Below, one piece after another: positions 1 to 7,396 of a DNA stretch of 41,512 nt (positions are counted from its first letter, which is position 1; every line of letters starts with the position of its first letter). The stretch is from JANXQG01 sp037147235. GTDB lineage: Bacteria; Planctomycetota; Planctomycetia; Pirellulales; Thermoguttaceae. Made by a program: the position numbers and the translations under genes. The stretch spans positions 1 to 41,512 of the forward strand of contig JBAWVO010000020.1 of the NCBI GenBank assembly GCA_037147235.1. The letters run 5' to 3'. The notes beneath the pieces are model-generated. The model did not search any database, was not told the origin of the DNA, and saw only the letters and a list, made by a program, of their open reading frames with translations.

Positions 1-222
1 CTGCCCCCGCTCGGCGAATTCGCAAAACACGACAGTTATTGGTGCGCCGGTCCTTACTCGAACAGTGGAAGCGGTGCCTATAACCTCAGTGGAACCGGTC
101 AGTTGTCGGCATCCTGGGAATATGTAGGACGTCTCGGCAGCGGGAACTTCACCCAAACGGGTGGGGCCAGCAACACCGTATCCAACGCGTTTCTTTCGCA
201 AGTGGATCCCCTGACCCCGCCG
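1..222 (+). pseudogene. 3' remnant of a repetitive surface/autotransporter-like protein
   Basis: The frame starting at base 1 is open and reads Gly/Ser/Thr/Asn-rich sequence with the phrase GAYNLSGTGQLSASWEYVG followed by GSGNFTQTGG. This phrase type (YNLSGTGxLSA, then xYVGxxGxGxFTQxGG) is characteristic of the beta-solenoid repeats of large exported planctomycete proteins that often end in a PEP-CTERM anchor. Only about one and a half repeats are seen. The frame then runs into non-repeat sequence antisense to the activase gene, with no sorting tail, so this looks like a truncated or decayed end, not an intact C-terminus. The part left of the window is unknown. Confidence 0.5.
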
Positions 223-223
223 T

Positions 224-1018
224 CTACAATTTTTTGTCTTGGACTGCGGATGACGCAGCAGCGAGTACCGCGGCACCCAGGGCACCTGTCATTTGCGGGT
301 CAGGGGCCACGCTCACCGGCTTTCCCAACGTGGATGCCAGGGCGATATCCATTCCGGGAACCAGGGCCACGCCGCCGGTAAACACCACAGGTGCCTCGAC
401 GCTCCGCCCGGCCATTGCCCCCACGCGGGCAGCCATCGAGGCTTGTACCCCGGCCACAATATCGGACGGCGGGGTGCCCGTGGCCAGCAGTCCGACAATC
501 TCTGTTTCCGCAAACACCACGCACATGCTGCTGATAATCGCGGGGTTGCAGCTTTGGCGGGCCAGATCCCCCAGGCAGGTAAGCCGCACGGCAAGCTGCG
601 TGGCGAGCATTTCGAGGAACCGCCCGGTCCCCGCGGCACAGCGATCATTCATCACGAAATCCCGCACGCTGCCGTCGGCGTTCAGTCGCAACAGCTTGCT
701 GTCCTGTCCGCCGATGTCGATGATCGTGGCCGCATCCGGGACAAGATGGCGGACACCCCATGCCTGACAGGTAATCTCGGTGATCGTCTCGTCGGCGATC
801 CGCACCAGACGACGACCGTAGCCCGTCGCGACACGGTAGCGAATGTCGGCTCGGTGGAGGCCCCGCTCGGCCAGCAACTTGTCCAAGAGCTGCTGGGCCA
901 GGGCGTCTTGCTCCACGCCCTGGTCGTCCAATCCGGTCGCCAGGATCTCCAGCGTATCGGCGTCCAACAGCACCACCTTGATGGTTCTGGATCCTGCGTC
1001 AATTCCGGCACAAATCAT
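224..1018 (-). CDS. 2-hydroxyacyl-CoA dehydratase activase (BcrA/BadF/HgdC-type ATPase)
   Basis: 264-residue ASKHA-fold ATPase of the archerase family. It is expected to be a homodimer with one bridging [4Fe-4S] cluster that pushes single low-potential electrons into a dehydratase or reductase partner at the cost of ATP. Visible motifs: DAGSRTIK (phosphate-1 loop, residues 7-14), GYGR (66-69), DIGGQDSK (101-108), CAAGTGRFLE (127-136), CNPAIISSMCVVFAETE (157-173) and FTGGVA (213-218). Cys127 and Cys166 sit at the positions of the cluster ligands known from the Acidaminococcus HgdC activator. The ATG at 1018 is chosen over a longer frame because AAGGAG lies just upstream and the family starts with M-x-x-GIDAGS. 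It is the last gene of the minus-strand reductase operon, separated from the preceding subunit by 121 bases holding an inverted repeat. Confidence 0.93.
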   Translation of the reverse strand: MICAGIDAGSRTIKVVLLDADTLEILATGLDDQGVEQDALAQQLLDKLLAERGLHRADIRYRVATGYGRRLVRIADETITEITCQAWGVRHLVPDAATIIDIGGQDSKLLRLNADGSVRDFVMNDRCAAGTGRFLEMLATQLAVRLTCLGDLARQSCNPAIISSMCVVFAETEIVGLLATGTPPSDIVAGVQASMAARVGAMAGRSVEAPVVFTGGVALVPGMDIALASTLGKPVSVAPDPQMTGALGAAVLAAASSAVQDKKL

Positions 1019-1063
1019 CGTTGTCGGCTCCTTAGGTGGAATAAAGAAATAACTTGACAATTC

Positions 1064-1119
1064 GTAGGATGGCTTTAGCCCGTCCACGCCAAATCTCGAC
1101 GGGCTAAAGCCCATCCTAC
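1064..1119. repeat. Inverted repeat between dehydratase subunit and activase
   Basis: Two arms of about 21 bases (1064-1084 and 1099-1119, starting GTAGGATGG and ending CCATCCTAC) pair nearly perfectly around a 14-base loop. It lies between the stop at 1140 and the activase start at 1018. It could form an mRNA hairpin that tunes activase expression, or be a dispersed palindromic repeat of the kind seen throughout the window. There is no T-run, so a simple intrinsic terminator is not supported. Confidence 0.7.
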
Positions 1120-1138
1120 AGGCTCCTTTATGCCTACC

Positions 1139-1178
1139 CTCACCCCCTGCCCCTCTCCCACTTACGGGCGAGGGGAGC
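1139..1178. repeat. CACCCCCTGCCCCTCTCCC repeat, copy 1
   Basis: A C-rich arm and a GGGGAG arm form a degenerate palindrome. Closely similar units occur at 3006-3056 and 34173-34216. This copy overlaps the 3' end of the minus-strand dehydratase subunit and encodes its last dozen or so residues and stop codon. Confidence 0.75.
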
Positions 1179-2558
1179 TTTTCTTGTACGGTTCCTTACG
1201 ATCTCGACGATCGCTTCCAGCCGCGTGCGCAGGCCAGGCTCGATGGCATCGGCAATCGGCGGCACTTCGATTTCGAGTGTGGGGATGTCGAATTGTCTGC
1301 GCACGGCGTCGGCAATTATCTGCCCCTCCAAGGCACAGTGGCTCGCCCCCGGGATGCGCGAGATAATGACCGCTTCCGCACCGAAGCGGCGAATCTCGCG
1401 ACATACGTAGTCGGCGCGATCGGTAGCAGAGCCAACCATTGGGTCGGCCAGCACCATCCGCGCCAGGGCATCCAGCGGCGGCAGATCCTCGGGGATGGGC
1501 AGCAGCGCATGGCAGAAGAGATACTCGCTGCCGCACAGCCGTCCGCCTGCGTCTTCCAGCAGGTTCATCACGCGAAGATCGGCTACCGGGTTCACCCAGA
1601 AGATGCGAACCGCACCGGGAGGCAAAACGCCAAGGCCATCGCGCACCCGGCGGCGGACCTCCGCCAGTAATTCCTCCAGCACGCGGATCGTCTCGTCACG
1701 GTCGGAACAATAGTGGATCGCCAGCATCTCCGCAATCAATAACTCCAGGGCCGGCAAGGGGCAGGGGTCGGCACGGAAGACAATCTGTCGCAATTCATCC
1801 AACAGGCGGCGCACCTGGTTCGCCCGGACGATGCCAGCCGAGAACTGTTGGTCAGTCAGAGGTTCGCCCGCGCATGCCTCCAAGGCTTGGCGGACTCGCT
1901 GCAACTCCGATTTCACGAACGCAACCTGGCTCTCGGGGGCCACAAAGCCACCGGGGAGAGAAACGGCTTCTTCTTGCGGGTCGGGGTGACGGCGATGCGG
2001 CACTTCCCACCAGACGATGGGGAACCCCAGTCCCGCCAATCGCTGGGCAATCGCCGAGCAGTCATCGCAGACGGCGCCGACGCTGCACGTGAGCAGGCTA
2101 GGCTTGGGGAAATGGACCTCGCCGACGAAGGCCCCGAGCATGGCCCGCACGGGACAGAAGGAGTCGTCGATTCCCAGCGAGTCGGCGATTTCCAGCAGTT
2201 TCGTATTGCGTTCCATGATGCAGGGGAGCCACCAGGCACCGTCGGGACAGAAGGCGACCAGATTCGACAGGCTGTAGGCCATTACCGGTATCGTGCCCAA
2301 ATCCTTGATCGTGCCGACCAACCGTTTTCCCTCGCTGTGAGCATGGTACAACCGGTCCTCTTCCGTGAGTAGAAAGTTCCAGAGTCGGAGCGAGGCGGCC
2401 GAGTTGTCGATGCCGAGCCGGAGCAGCCGCGAATCACCGTCGGCGACGTGCCGGCGCAAGGGGCCGCCGTACCAGAACTCACGGCACCCCGCCGCACGGA
2501 GTTCGATATAGCGGTCGTCCCATTCATCAAGGGTGATTCGTTGGGGTGCCTGGTTCAT
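1140..2558 (-). CDS. 2-hydroxyacyl-CoA dehydratase family subunit (HGD-D domain), large
   Basis: 472 residues from the ATG at 2558, whose A overlaps the TGA of the upstream gene as ATGA. A longer frame upstream is shadow of that gene. It belongs to the HgdB/HgdC-like (HGD-D) family that carries a [4Fe-4S] cluster and receives electrons from the activase. Candidate ligands are Cys135 (SFCPVRAMLGAF), Cys158 and Cys164/Cys167 (LLTCSVGAVCDDC), matching the CP...TTCD spacing pattern of the family. The C-terminal third has the expected SRIPGASHCALEG and EIEVPP segments. The last residues (RKWERGRG) are encoded by a dispersed repeat, so the natural C-terminus has probably been replaced or extended. 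It probably pairs with the smaller subunit just upstream; the substrate is unknown. Confidence 0.82.
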   Translation of the reverse strand: MNQAPQRITLDEWDDRYIELRAAGCREFWYGGPLRRHVADGDSRLLRLGIDNSAASLRLWNFLLTEEDRLYHAHSEGKRLVGTIKDLGTIPVMAYSLSNLVAFCPDGAWWLPCIMERNTKLLEIADSLGIDDSFCPVRAMLGAFVGEVHFPKPSLLTCSVGAVCDDCSAIAQRLAGLGFPIVWWEVPHRRHPDPQEEAVSLPGGFVAPESQVAFVKSELQRVRQALEACAGEPLTDQQFSAGIVRANQVRRLLDELRQIVFRADPCPLPALELLIAEMLAIHYCSDRDETIRVLEELLAEVRRRVRDGLGVLPPGAVRIFWVNPVADLRVMNLLEDAGGRLCGSEYLFCHALLPIPEDLPPLDALARMVLADPMVGSATDRADYVCREIRRFGAEAVIISRIPGASHCALEGQIIADAVRRQFDIPTLEIEVPPIADAIEPGLRTRLEAIVEIVRNRTRKAPLARKWERGRG

Positions 2559-3568
2559 CGCAGCATTTCCAAGAAGGCTTCCAGTCGTCCGGAGGTACGG
2601 CACCGCGCGCTTCCTTCGGCACCCACCACGTCGATCTCCAGTAGCGGGACGGAACTCCATTGCTTCAGGCGAAACAGTTCGGCGTGCCACAAGTCGCACC
2701 CCAGGTAGCGGCGAAACAAGATACCGCGAATCCCGCTTGCCTCAATCTCCGCGGCAAGCCAGCGGTAGAGGGCGTCGTTCGGTCTGCGGAAGACATCGGG
2801 GATCGTCGTAAAATAGGCGTCCGCCAGCGCGGCCAGTGGATCCTCGTCCATGCGGCGGCGGTCGAAAGCGGCGGGCAGGGTCCTCAGGCCCGCGTCGGTA
2901 GCGTCCAGGACGACCCTTCCGCCGACCGCCTCGACAAGGTCGAACAGGTCGAAGTCCTGCGGTGCCAGCGGACCGCCGAGAATCGCCAGGGGGATGCCAA
3001 ACTGGCCCCCCTCTCCCTCACCCCCTGCCCCTCTCCCGCTTACGGGAGAGGGGAGTATGAAATCTCCGCTGCGCAGTGCCAAGATTGCTTCGGAGAACTG
3101 TCTGGCCGACATGCGGTCGCGGATCGCCAGAAGCGCAACCCTCGCCTCTTCGTAGCCGCAACTAAGCGATGCCAGTTGCGAGCCGGTTGGGGCTGTCCCA
3201 CCCAACGCAACCAACCATCTGCCGAGCCGCTGCAACTCTTCTAGGTAGAATTTCCGGGATGTTTCCGTCTCCCACGTGACAGGGATATTGGCCAGAAAGA
3301 CAGGCAGAGTTACCTCATGTTCCACGAGGTCGGCGATGCGTCGCATCTGATCGCAAGTCGTCGTCAGGACGATCGCATCGACCTCGACTCCCGAACGCAC
3401 CGCATCGGCCACTTGGCCGGCGAAGGGACAAAGACCTCGCCCTAGTCGAGTCACCGTCAGACCCGGTTCCTGCGTCCACGGCAACCATCGCGGCACGAAT
3501 CCATGCGCCGCGATCCATTCGGGCGGCACCAGCGGATTGCAATAACCGAGCGTTTTTATCCGATTCAT
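2555..3568 (-). CDS. 2-hydroxyacyl-CoA dehydratase family subunit (HGD-D domain), small
   Basis: 337 residues with ATGA overlaps at both ends (start 3568 with the upstream stop, stop 2555 with the next start), implying translational coupling. Cys10 (GYCNPLVPPEWIAAHGFVP), Cys47 (GLCPFAGQ) and Cys72 (TTTCDQMRR) reproduce the three-cysteine [4Fe-4S] signature of HGD-D subunits. Cys291 (YLGCDLWHAE) matches the late conserved cysteine region. Residues about 171-189 (PSPVSGRGAGGEGEGG) are encoded by a dispersed repeat (3006-3056) inserted in frame, just before the conserved PLAILGGPLAP strand. It may form a heterodimer with the 472-residue subunit, by analogy with HgdBC, FldBC and BcrBC. The substrate cannot be read from the sequence. 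Confidence 0.85.
   Translation of the reverse strand: MNRIKTLGYCNPLVPPEWIAAHGFVPRWLPWTQEPGLTVTRLGRGLCPFAGQVADAVRSGVEVDAIVLTTTCDQMRRIADLVEHEVTLPVFLANIPVTWETETSRKFYLEELQRLGRWLVALGGTAPTGSQLASLSCGYEEARVALLAIRDRMSARQFSEAILALRSGDFILPSPVSGRGAGGEGEGGQFGIPLAILGGPLAPQDFDLFDLVEAVGGRVVLDATDAGLRTLPAAFDRRRMDEDPLAALADAYFTTIPDVFRRPNDALYRWLAAEIEASGIRGILFRRYLGCDLWHAELFRLKQWSSVPLLEIDVVGAEGSARCRTSGRLEAFLEMLR
3006..3056. repeat. CACCCCCTGCCCCTCTCCC repeat, copy 2, inside a coding region
   Basis: Same palindromic unit as at 1139-1178 and 34173-34216, here within the 337-residue dehydratase subunit. The insertion keeps the reading frame and adds a Gly/Pro-rich stretch of roughly 18 residues. It is seen directly as a sequence match between the copies. 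Confidence 0.85.
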
Positions 3569-4821
3569 CGTGATCGCATCGCTTGCCCGTAGCGGATGGT
3601 TTCAAAAAGGGCCTCGACCCGCACCACGATCCGCGCGGAGTCCGACGGCGAGTAGTCCGTCTCGATGCGGAGATAGGGCAAGCCGAGTTGCTCTTCCGCC
3701 AAACGCCGGATGCGGTACGACTCCACGTCGTAGGTGGTGCATCCCTGCCAGATCAACTCCACGATGCAGTGCGGCCGATAGTCCTCGGCCATCTGGCGAA
3801 GAAACTCCAGCCGGCGATCATTGCGGGTCATAACGGGGCAGGGGAGGCGGAAGTAATGTTTCGCCAGCGCGCGGAGAGGATCGGCCGCTTCGGCATCGAC
3901 GTCCTCAAGAACCGGCTTCAGGCCGGTGCAACTCTCCATGCAGACAACGAGTCCGCCACATTGTTCAACCAGTTCCAGAACCCGCTCCGCGCCGTGCGGT
4001 ATTGGCACGCCGGTCATCAGCACGCGCACCCGCGGCGCCGTTTGGCGATCGGAGCACTTCTGCCCGTAGATTTCAAGTGCCCGCTCATATTGTTCCAGGT
4101 CAGCGGGAATCGCCGAAATACTGCTCTTGAATTCCAACAGTTGCCGGCCCGTCAGCGGCGGGTTGTCTCGCCGCATCAGCGCGGCCAACTCCCGGCGGAG
4201 AAATCGCTCGCGATTCATGACCCCTATCGCCTCGCGCAACCGGGCATCGCAGACATCCACCTTGAAACGAAACGCCAGCAATTCGCGAAACTTCCGCAGT
4301 TCGCAAACCCAATGTTCCAGGGCGTCAGGGTCGTCGACTTTCTGCGGAAGTTCCAGAACGTACATCGGCCGCGATTCGGCCATCCGCTCATACACCTTCT
4401 TTTTGCCGTCGCAAGTCGTCTCGCCCACCACCAGGTCGGCCATTTCCAAAAACGGATTGGTCCCTTCGACATGGTAGCCGTAGGTCGATTTGATCAAGGG
4501 GCAAAGATTGGCGGGCAATTCCTTTTCCGCTGCGGGGAGGGTGGCTGCCGAACCGCCGCAGAGGCAGACGGGAACCGCCCCGGCCGCGAGAATCAACTCG
4601 CGCGGCGTGTACTCGCAAAGGATGCCGACGATGGGGCGGCCCGCCGCCTTGGCTTCCCGCGCGTACTGAAGGCAGTGCTGAGTCGTCTGACCGAACCACG
4701 CCAGCGGGTCGCCATTCAAATTGCTTGCAGTGCCCAGGCAACCGCAGTCGGCTATTGGTGACTGCGAACCGCAGGCCGGCGCATCGCCGTCGCGAGGCGT
4801 GTTGCACCGATTGCCGGTCAT
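3565..4821 (-). CDS. Double-cubane-cluster-type reductase (HGD-D family, YjiM/DCCP-like)
   Basis: 418 residues, overlapped as ATGA with both neighbours. It matches the double-cubane cluster protein branch of the HGD-D family, whose Carboxydothermus member carries an [8Fe-9S] cluster and performs ATP-dependent reduction of small molecules with a dedicated activase. Visible signature segments: ILCEYTPRELILAAGAVPVCLCGG (67-90; Cys69), NLCPLIKSTYG (Cys107), GETTCDGKKKVYE (Cys137), VVCMESCTG (Cys294/Cys298), PCPVM (Cys328), QGCTTYDVES (Cys361) and IETDYSPSDSARI. The number of cysteines is enough for six double-cubane ligands, but which ones bind is inference. The first 40 residues hold three extra cysteines (6, 17 and 26/28) that are not part of the core. 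The natural substrate of this branch is generally unknown. Confidence 0.86.
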   Translation of the reverse strand: MTGNRCNTPRDGDAPACGSQSPIADCGCLGTASNLNGDPLAWFGQTTQHCLQYAREAKAAGRPIVGILCEYTPRELILAAGAVPVCLCGGSAATLPAAEKELPANLCPLIKSTYGYHVEGTNPFLEMADLVVGETTCDGKKKVYERMAESRPMYVLELPQKVDDPDALEHWVCELRKFRELLAFRFKVDVCDARLREAIGVMNRERFLRRELAALMRRDNPPLTGRQLLEFKSSISAIPADLEQYERALEIYGQKCSDRQTAPRVRVLMTGVPIPHGAERVLELVEQCGGLVVCMESCTGLKPVLEDVDAEAADPLRALAKHYFRLPCPVMTRNDRRLEFLRQMAEDYRPHCIVELIWQGCTTYDVESYRIRRLAEEQLGLPYLRIETDYSPSDSARIVVRVEALFETIRYGQAMRSR

Positions 4822-5648
4822 GCGTTCTTCTCCTGCCGTGCCGCGCCATGTTTGCGAGCGACAAATAAGCCCTGGGCGATCTTGCCGGCATGGGCCAGTT
4901 CACCCACGAACTTCATTTCGTCGCCCAATTGCCCCAACAACGTCATGTCGTAGCCCACGATTCGCAGCGCATCGTAGGTGAGTTGCTGGTTCAGCATGTT
5001 CAAGTAGAGATCGACGCACGGCGCGAACCGGCCCGTGTCTTCGACGCGGAGCACGGCGCATCCGGAATCGACAAGCAGCCTCTGATAGCCGGCCGCATCC
5101 TGGATATTAGGGAACTTCATGAAGGTTAGGAGCCGGCGGGCCTCGGCGTCGCTCAGGCCCGGGGAACCTTCCACCCAGTCCGTGAAGGCGATCGTGCCGC
5201 CCGGTTTGACGATCCGGGCCGCCTCGGCCATCAGCCGCTTTTTGTCGACGACATAACACCAAGCGTCCTCGCCCCAAACGAAATCGGCACTGGCTGCCGG
5301 AAGACCCGTCTGGCACACGTCCGCTAGCGTGAAAGCGATACGGTCGGAGAGGCCTGCGGCTTGGCAGCGTTGCACGCCCAGTTTCACCACGGTTTCGGTG
5401 GCGTCGACACCGTGCATCCGGGCCACGCCACGGAGGCGGACAAGCATGCGCATGCCGGCGCCACTGCAACAGCAGAGGTCGATACCCGACATACCTGGGG
5501 TAATGCCGGCCTTCTCGGCCAAATCCATCGAGGAAACGAGTCCACCGAGGTGGATCTGTTCGCCCATGATAAGTTCCCAGAGCTGCCCCTCGGCACCGCT
5601 GTAAACGGCCTGCACTTGGTGTAGACCAATGCCCTCCATGCTCTTCAT
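4818..5648 (-). CDS. SAM-dependent methyltransferase (class I), first gene of the reductase operon
   Basis: 276 residues from the ATG at 5648, chosen because GGGAGG lies just upstream; the longer frame runs through a dispersed repeat. The Rossmann-type SAM fold is recognised from motif I GIDLCCCSGAGMRML (56-69), the acidic strand HGVDAT (79-84), motif II region ADFVWGEDAW (121-130) and KPGGTIAFTDW (148-158). Motif I is unusual in carrying three consecutive cysteines (59-61) where most enzymes have D-x-G-C-G. The C-terminal part has no metal or thiol motif that I recognise. Its stop overlaps the next start as ATGA, so it is co-translated with the double-cubane protein. The methyl acceptor is unknown; the context suggests an intermediate or product of the reductase pathway. 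Confidence 0.85.
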   Translation of the reverse strand: MKSMEGIGLHQVQAVYSGAEGQLWELIMGEQIHLGGLVSSMDLAEKAGITPGMSGIDLCCCSGAGMRMLVRLRGVARMHGVDATETVVKLGVQRCQAAGLSDRIAFTLADVCQTGLPAASADFVWGEDAWCYVVDKKRLMAEAARIVKPGGTIAFTDWVEGSPGLSDAEARRLLTFMKFPNIQDAAGYQRLLVDSGCAVLRVEDTGRFAPCVDLYLNMLNQQLTYDALRIVGYDMTLLGQLGDEMKFVGELAHAGKIAQGLFVARKHGAARQEKNA

Positions 5649-5706
5649 GTTTTCCTCCCGGCAACCGATGTAGAGATTCCGGGACGCGCGGCGTAATGCA
5701 GAAGCA

Positions 5707-5738
5707 GTAGGGTGGGCCGAGCGCAGCGAGTCCCACCC
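5707..5738. repeat. GTAGGGTGGG...GCGCAGCGAG repeat fragment
   Basis: Half of the palindromic GTAGGGTGGG/CCCACCCTAC repeat found in fuller form at 17562-17645 and 22906-23049. It lies in the 192-base gap upstream of the methyltransferase operon, close to where its promoter would be. I see no clear promoter hexamers there. Confidence 0.7.
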
Positions 5739-5840
5739 AAAGCTCCGCACCCAGAGCCAGAAGAGCCAAAAGGCCCGCAATGCGCGCAGAAACCCTTCGG
5801 AAACCGGTGACCGTGGACACCACGGCCGGAGCTACTGCCC

Positions 5841-6650
5841 TCAGCAACGGGCCGTCGTTTTTGCTTTGTAGATTGCAGCAATTTGGGCGCGTTGGGCTTG
5901 GAGGGAATCGTACCAGTCACGCATCTTTTGGCGATACTCGATCGCCTTGGCCTCGGTGGGAGCACGGTAAAAGACGTGCCACTCGCCTTTGTGGTCACTC
6001 GGTCGGTTAAAGATGAAGTCGATGAGAAAATCCGCGGCACTCTTGACACCGGCGAGGATCTCGAAACGAATATCGGCGTGCTGTGTCGCACTGTTTACGT
6101 CGGCGGTGCCGACCACGAAGTAGTCGTCCGGCGATTTTTTGCCAGAACTGCTCAACTTGAAGGCGACAAGCTTTTCCTCGATCGATTGCGACTTGGCCTT
6201 CGCCAGCAAAACCTCGGCGGCCTTCATGGTTTTTGCACGCCCGAAAACACGCCACTCGCGAATCACGCCATGTGCCTTGCCGAGCGCGAAATCGGCGATG
6301 AAGTCCGCCGCCTGCTGCACCCCTTCTTTGATCGCGAAATCGACGGTTGCATGATGGTCCTGCAAATCGATCGTACCGACCACGAAAAAGTCTTCGTCCG
6401 CCTTCTTGCCGGAAGCCGGCTTGAAGGTTTCGAGCTTCTCCTTGATGGTGGCCAGCAGCGTGTCCCGCTCGGCCCCTCCTTGGTGAATGGTGCCGGGAGG
6501 GCGATAGTTAGGGCTGCTCGGGTCGTCGCTGCCGGCCCGCTTTGCAGGCGGCGGCTTGCCCGATACGCTATTCGAGACCGCCGTTCCGATCACGAAAACG
6601 GCCACGGCAAACCAGATTTCCACAAAGCCCAAACGGCAAATCAATTTCAT
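5841..6650 (-). CDS. Exported protein with two tandem ~75-residue domains
   Basis: 269 residues. The N-terminal hydrophobic segment (WFAVAVFVIGTAVSNS, about residues 13-28) looks like a signal peptide or membrane anchor. It is followed by a Pro/Ser-rich linker, then two copies of one domain: about 72-148 (KLETFKPASGKKADEDFFVVGT...EWRVFGRAKTMKAAE) and about 159-240 (KLVAFKLSSSGKKSPDDYFVVGT...EWHVFYRAPTEAKAIE). Shared landmarks are FFVVGT/YFVVGT, QQAADFIADF/KSAADFLIDF and EWRVFGRA/EWHVFYRA. I do not recognise the family. AAGGAG precedes the start. It may be co-transcribed with the small exported protein upstream (121-base gap). Function is unknown; the position next to the reductase operon could be coincidence. 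Confidence 0.75.
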   Translation of the reverse strand: MKLICRLGFVEIWFAVAVFVIGTAVSNSVSGKPPPAKRAGSDDPSSPNYRPPGTIHQGGAERDTLLATIKEKLETFKPASGKKADEDFFVVGTIDLQDHHATVDFAIKEGVQQAADFIADFALGKAHGVIREWRVFGRAKTMKAAEVLLAKAKSQSIEEKLVAFKLSSSGKKSPDDYFVVGTADVNSATQHADIRFEILAGVKSAADFLIDFIFNRPSDHKGEWHVFYRAPTEAKAIEYRQKMRDWYDSLQAQRAQIAAIYKAKTTARC

Positions 6651-6770
6651 TGGCCATCGCTCCTTATTTCAGAAAATCCGACCGTCCGAATCGTATCTTT
6701 CTCATAACGACTGACCATAACAGTCTAACCAACGCATCTCTTGAATACAAGTTGGGTGGCACGATCGCAA

Positions 6771-7202
6771 TTAATTGCGATTGTCTTTGGGCTTTTGGTC
6801 GTCTTTGTTCACTCCCTCTTCGGTCAATTTCCTGACGTATTCCTGGGCAACCTTCAGGGTCTCGTAGTCGCTCTGGATCTTCTCAATCTTAATCTTCTTG
6901 GGCATAGGAGCCGTGGGATCCGTTTTCTTCAGGTCGTGCCATTCCTTCATCTTGAGTTTGTAGTCATCCGCGGCACGCTTCTGCTCGTCCTTAAATTGCG
7001 ATTTGGTTATGGCCTTGTACTCGACCCTATTTCTGGCCTCATTTTCAGTCTTGTTGTCGTCGGTTACCTTGATGACGAGATAGGTTTCGGCCTTCGGGGC
7101 GATGGCTTTTTTGGGTGGGTTTGCCGCACGCGCCCCCGACGGTGCAAACAACGAAATAACGAAAATGGAAAGCACGACAGCGAGTAGGAGAAGCTTCTTC
7201 AT
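6771..7202 (-). CDS. Small exported Lys-rich protein, unknown function
   Basis: 143 residues beginning MKKLLLLAVVLSIFVISLFAPSGARA, a clear Sec signal peptide with likely cleavage after ARA. The ATG at 7202 is preferred over one five codons upstream because the signal peptide begins here; the ribosome site is weak in both cases. The mature part is highly charged and predicted helical (FKDEQKRAADDYKLKMKEWHDLKK, then YETLKVAQEYVRKLTEE). No catalytic motif or known domain was recognised. It shares orientation with the tandem-domain exported protein downstream. Confidence 0.7.
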   Translation of the reverse strand: MKKLLLLAVVLSIFVISLFAPSGARAANPPKKAIAPKAETYLVIKVTDDNKTENEARNRVEYKAITKSQFKDEQKRAADDYKLKMKEWHDLKKTDPTAPMPKKIKIEKIQSDYETLKVAQEYVRKLTEEGVNKDDQKPKDNRN

Positions 7203-7343
7203 GGCAGGGATTCTCATTATGAAGGATTACAAACCAAGTAGACACGAATGTCGGCAACAACCATCGCCAACACTCTAGTCCGTATTTTACGGTAGTTTTT
7301 TCGCATAAGCAAGCAGAAAATTCAAAGGCGCAGAAAATCCCCG

Positions 7344-7370
7344 CTTCGTAGAACGGAATTCATTCCGTCT
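7344..7370. repeat. ACGGAATTCATTCCGT repeat, half copy
   Basis: CTTCGTAGAACGGAATTCATTCCGT is one arm of a dispersed palindrome seen in full at 28073-28135 and 34871-34938 and in part at 10334-10386. It lies just downstream of infC. Confidence 0.75.
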
Positions 7371-7396
7371 GCCCGCTGTTTTTGATTCGCCGCCCC

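Noticed and set aside
3583..4761. 392-residue plus-strand frame
   Set aside because: It is antisense to the double-cubane gene, whose cysteine motifs and overlaps are convincing.
224..5648. Benzoyl-CoA reductase or 2-hydroxyglutaryl-CoA dehydratase assignment
   Set aside because: The family is right but the subunit set, the double-cubane member and the methyltransferase do not match either system, and no CoA-ligase or fermentation genes are adjacent.
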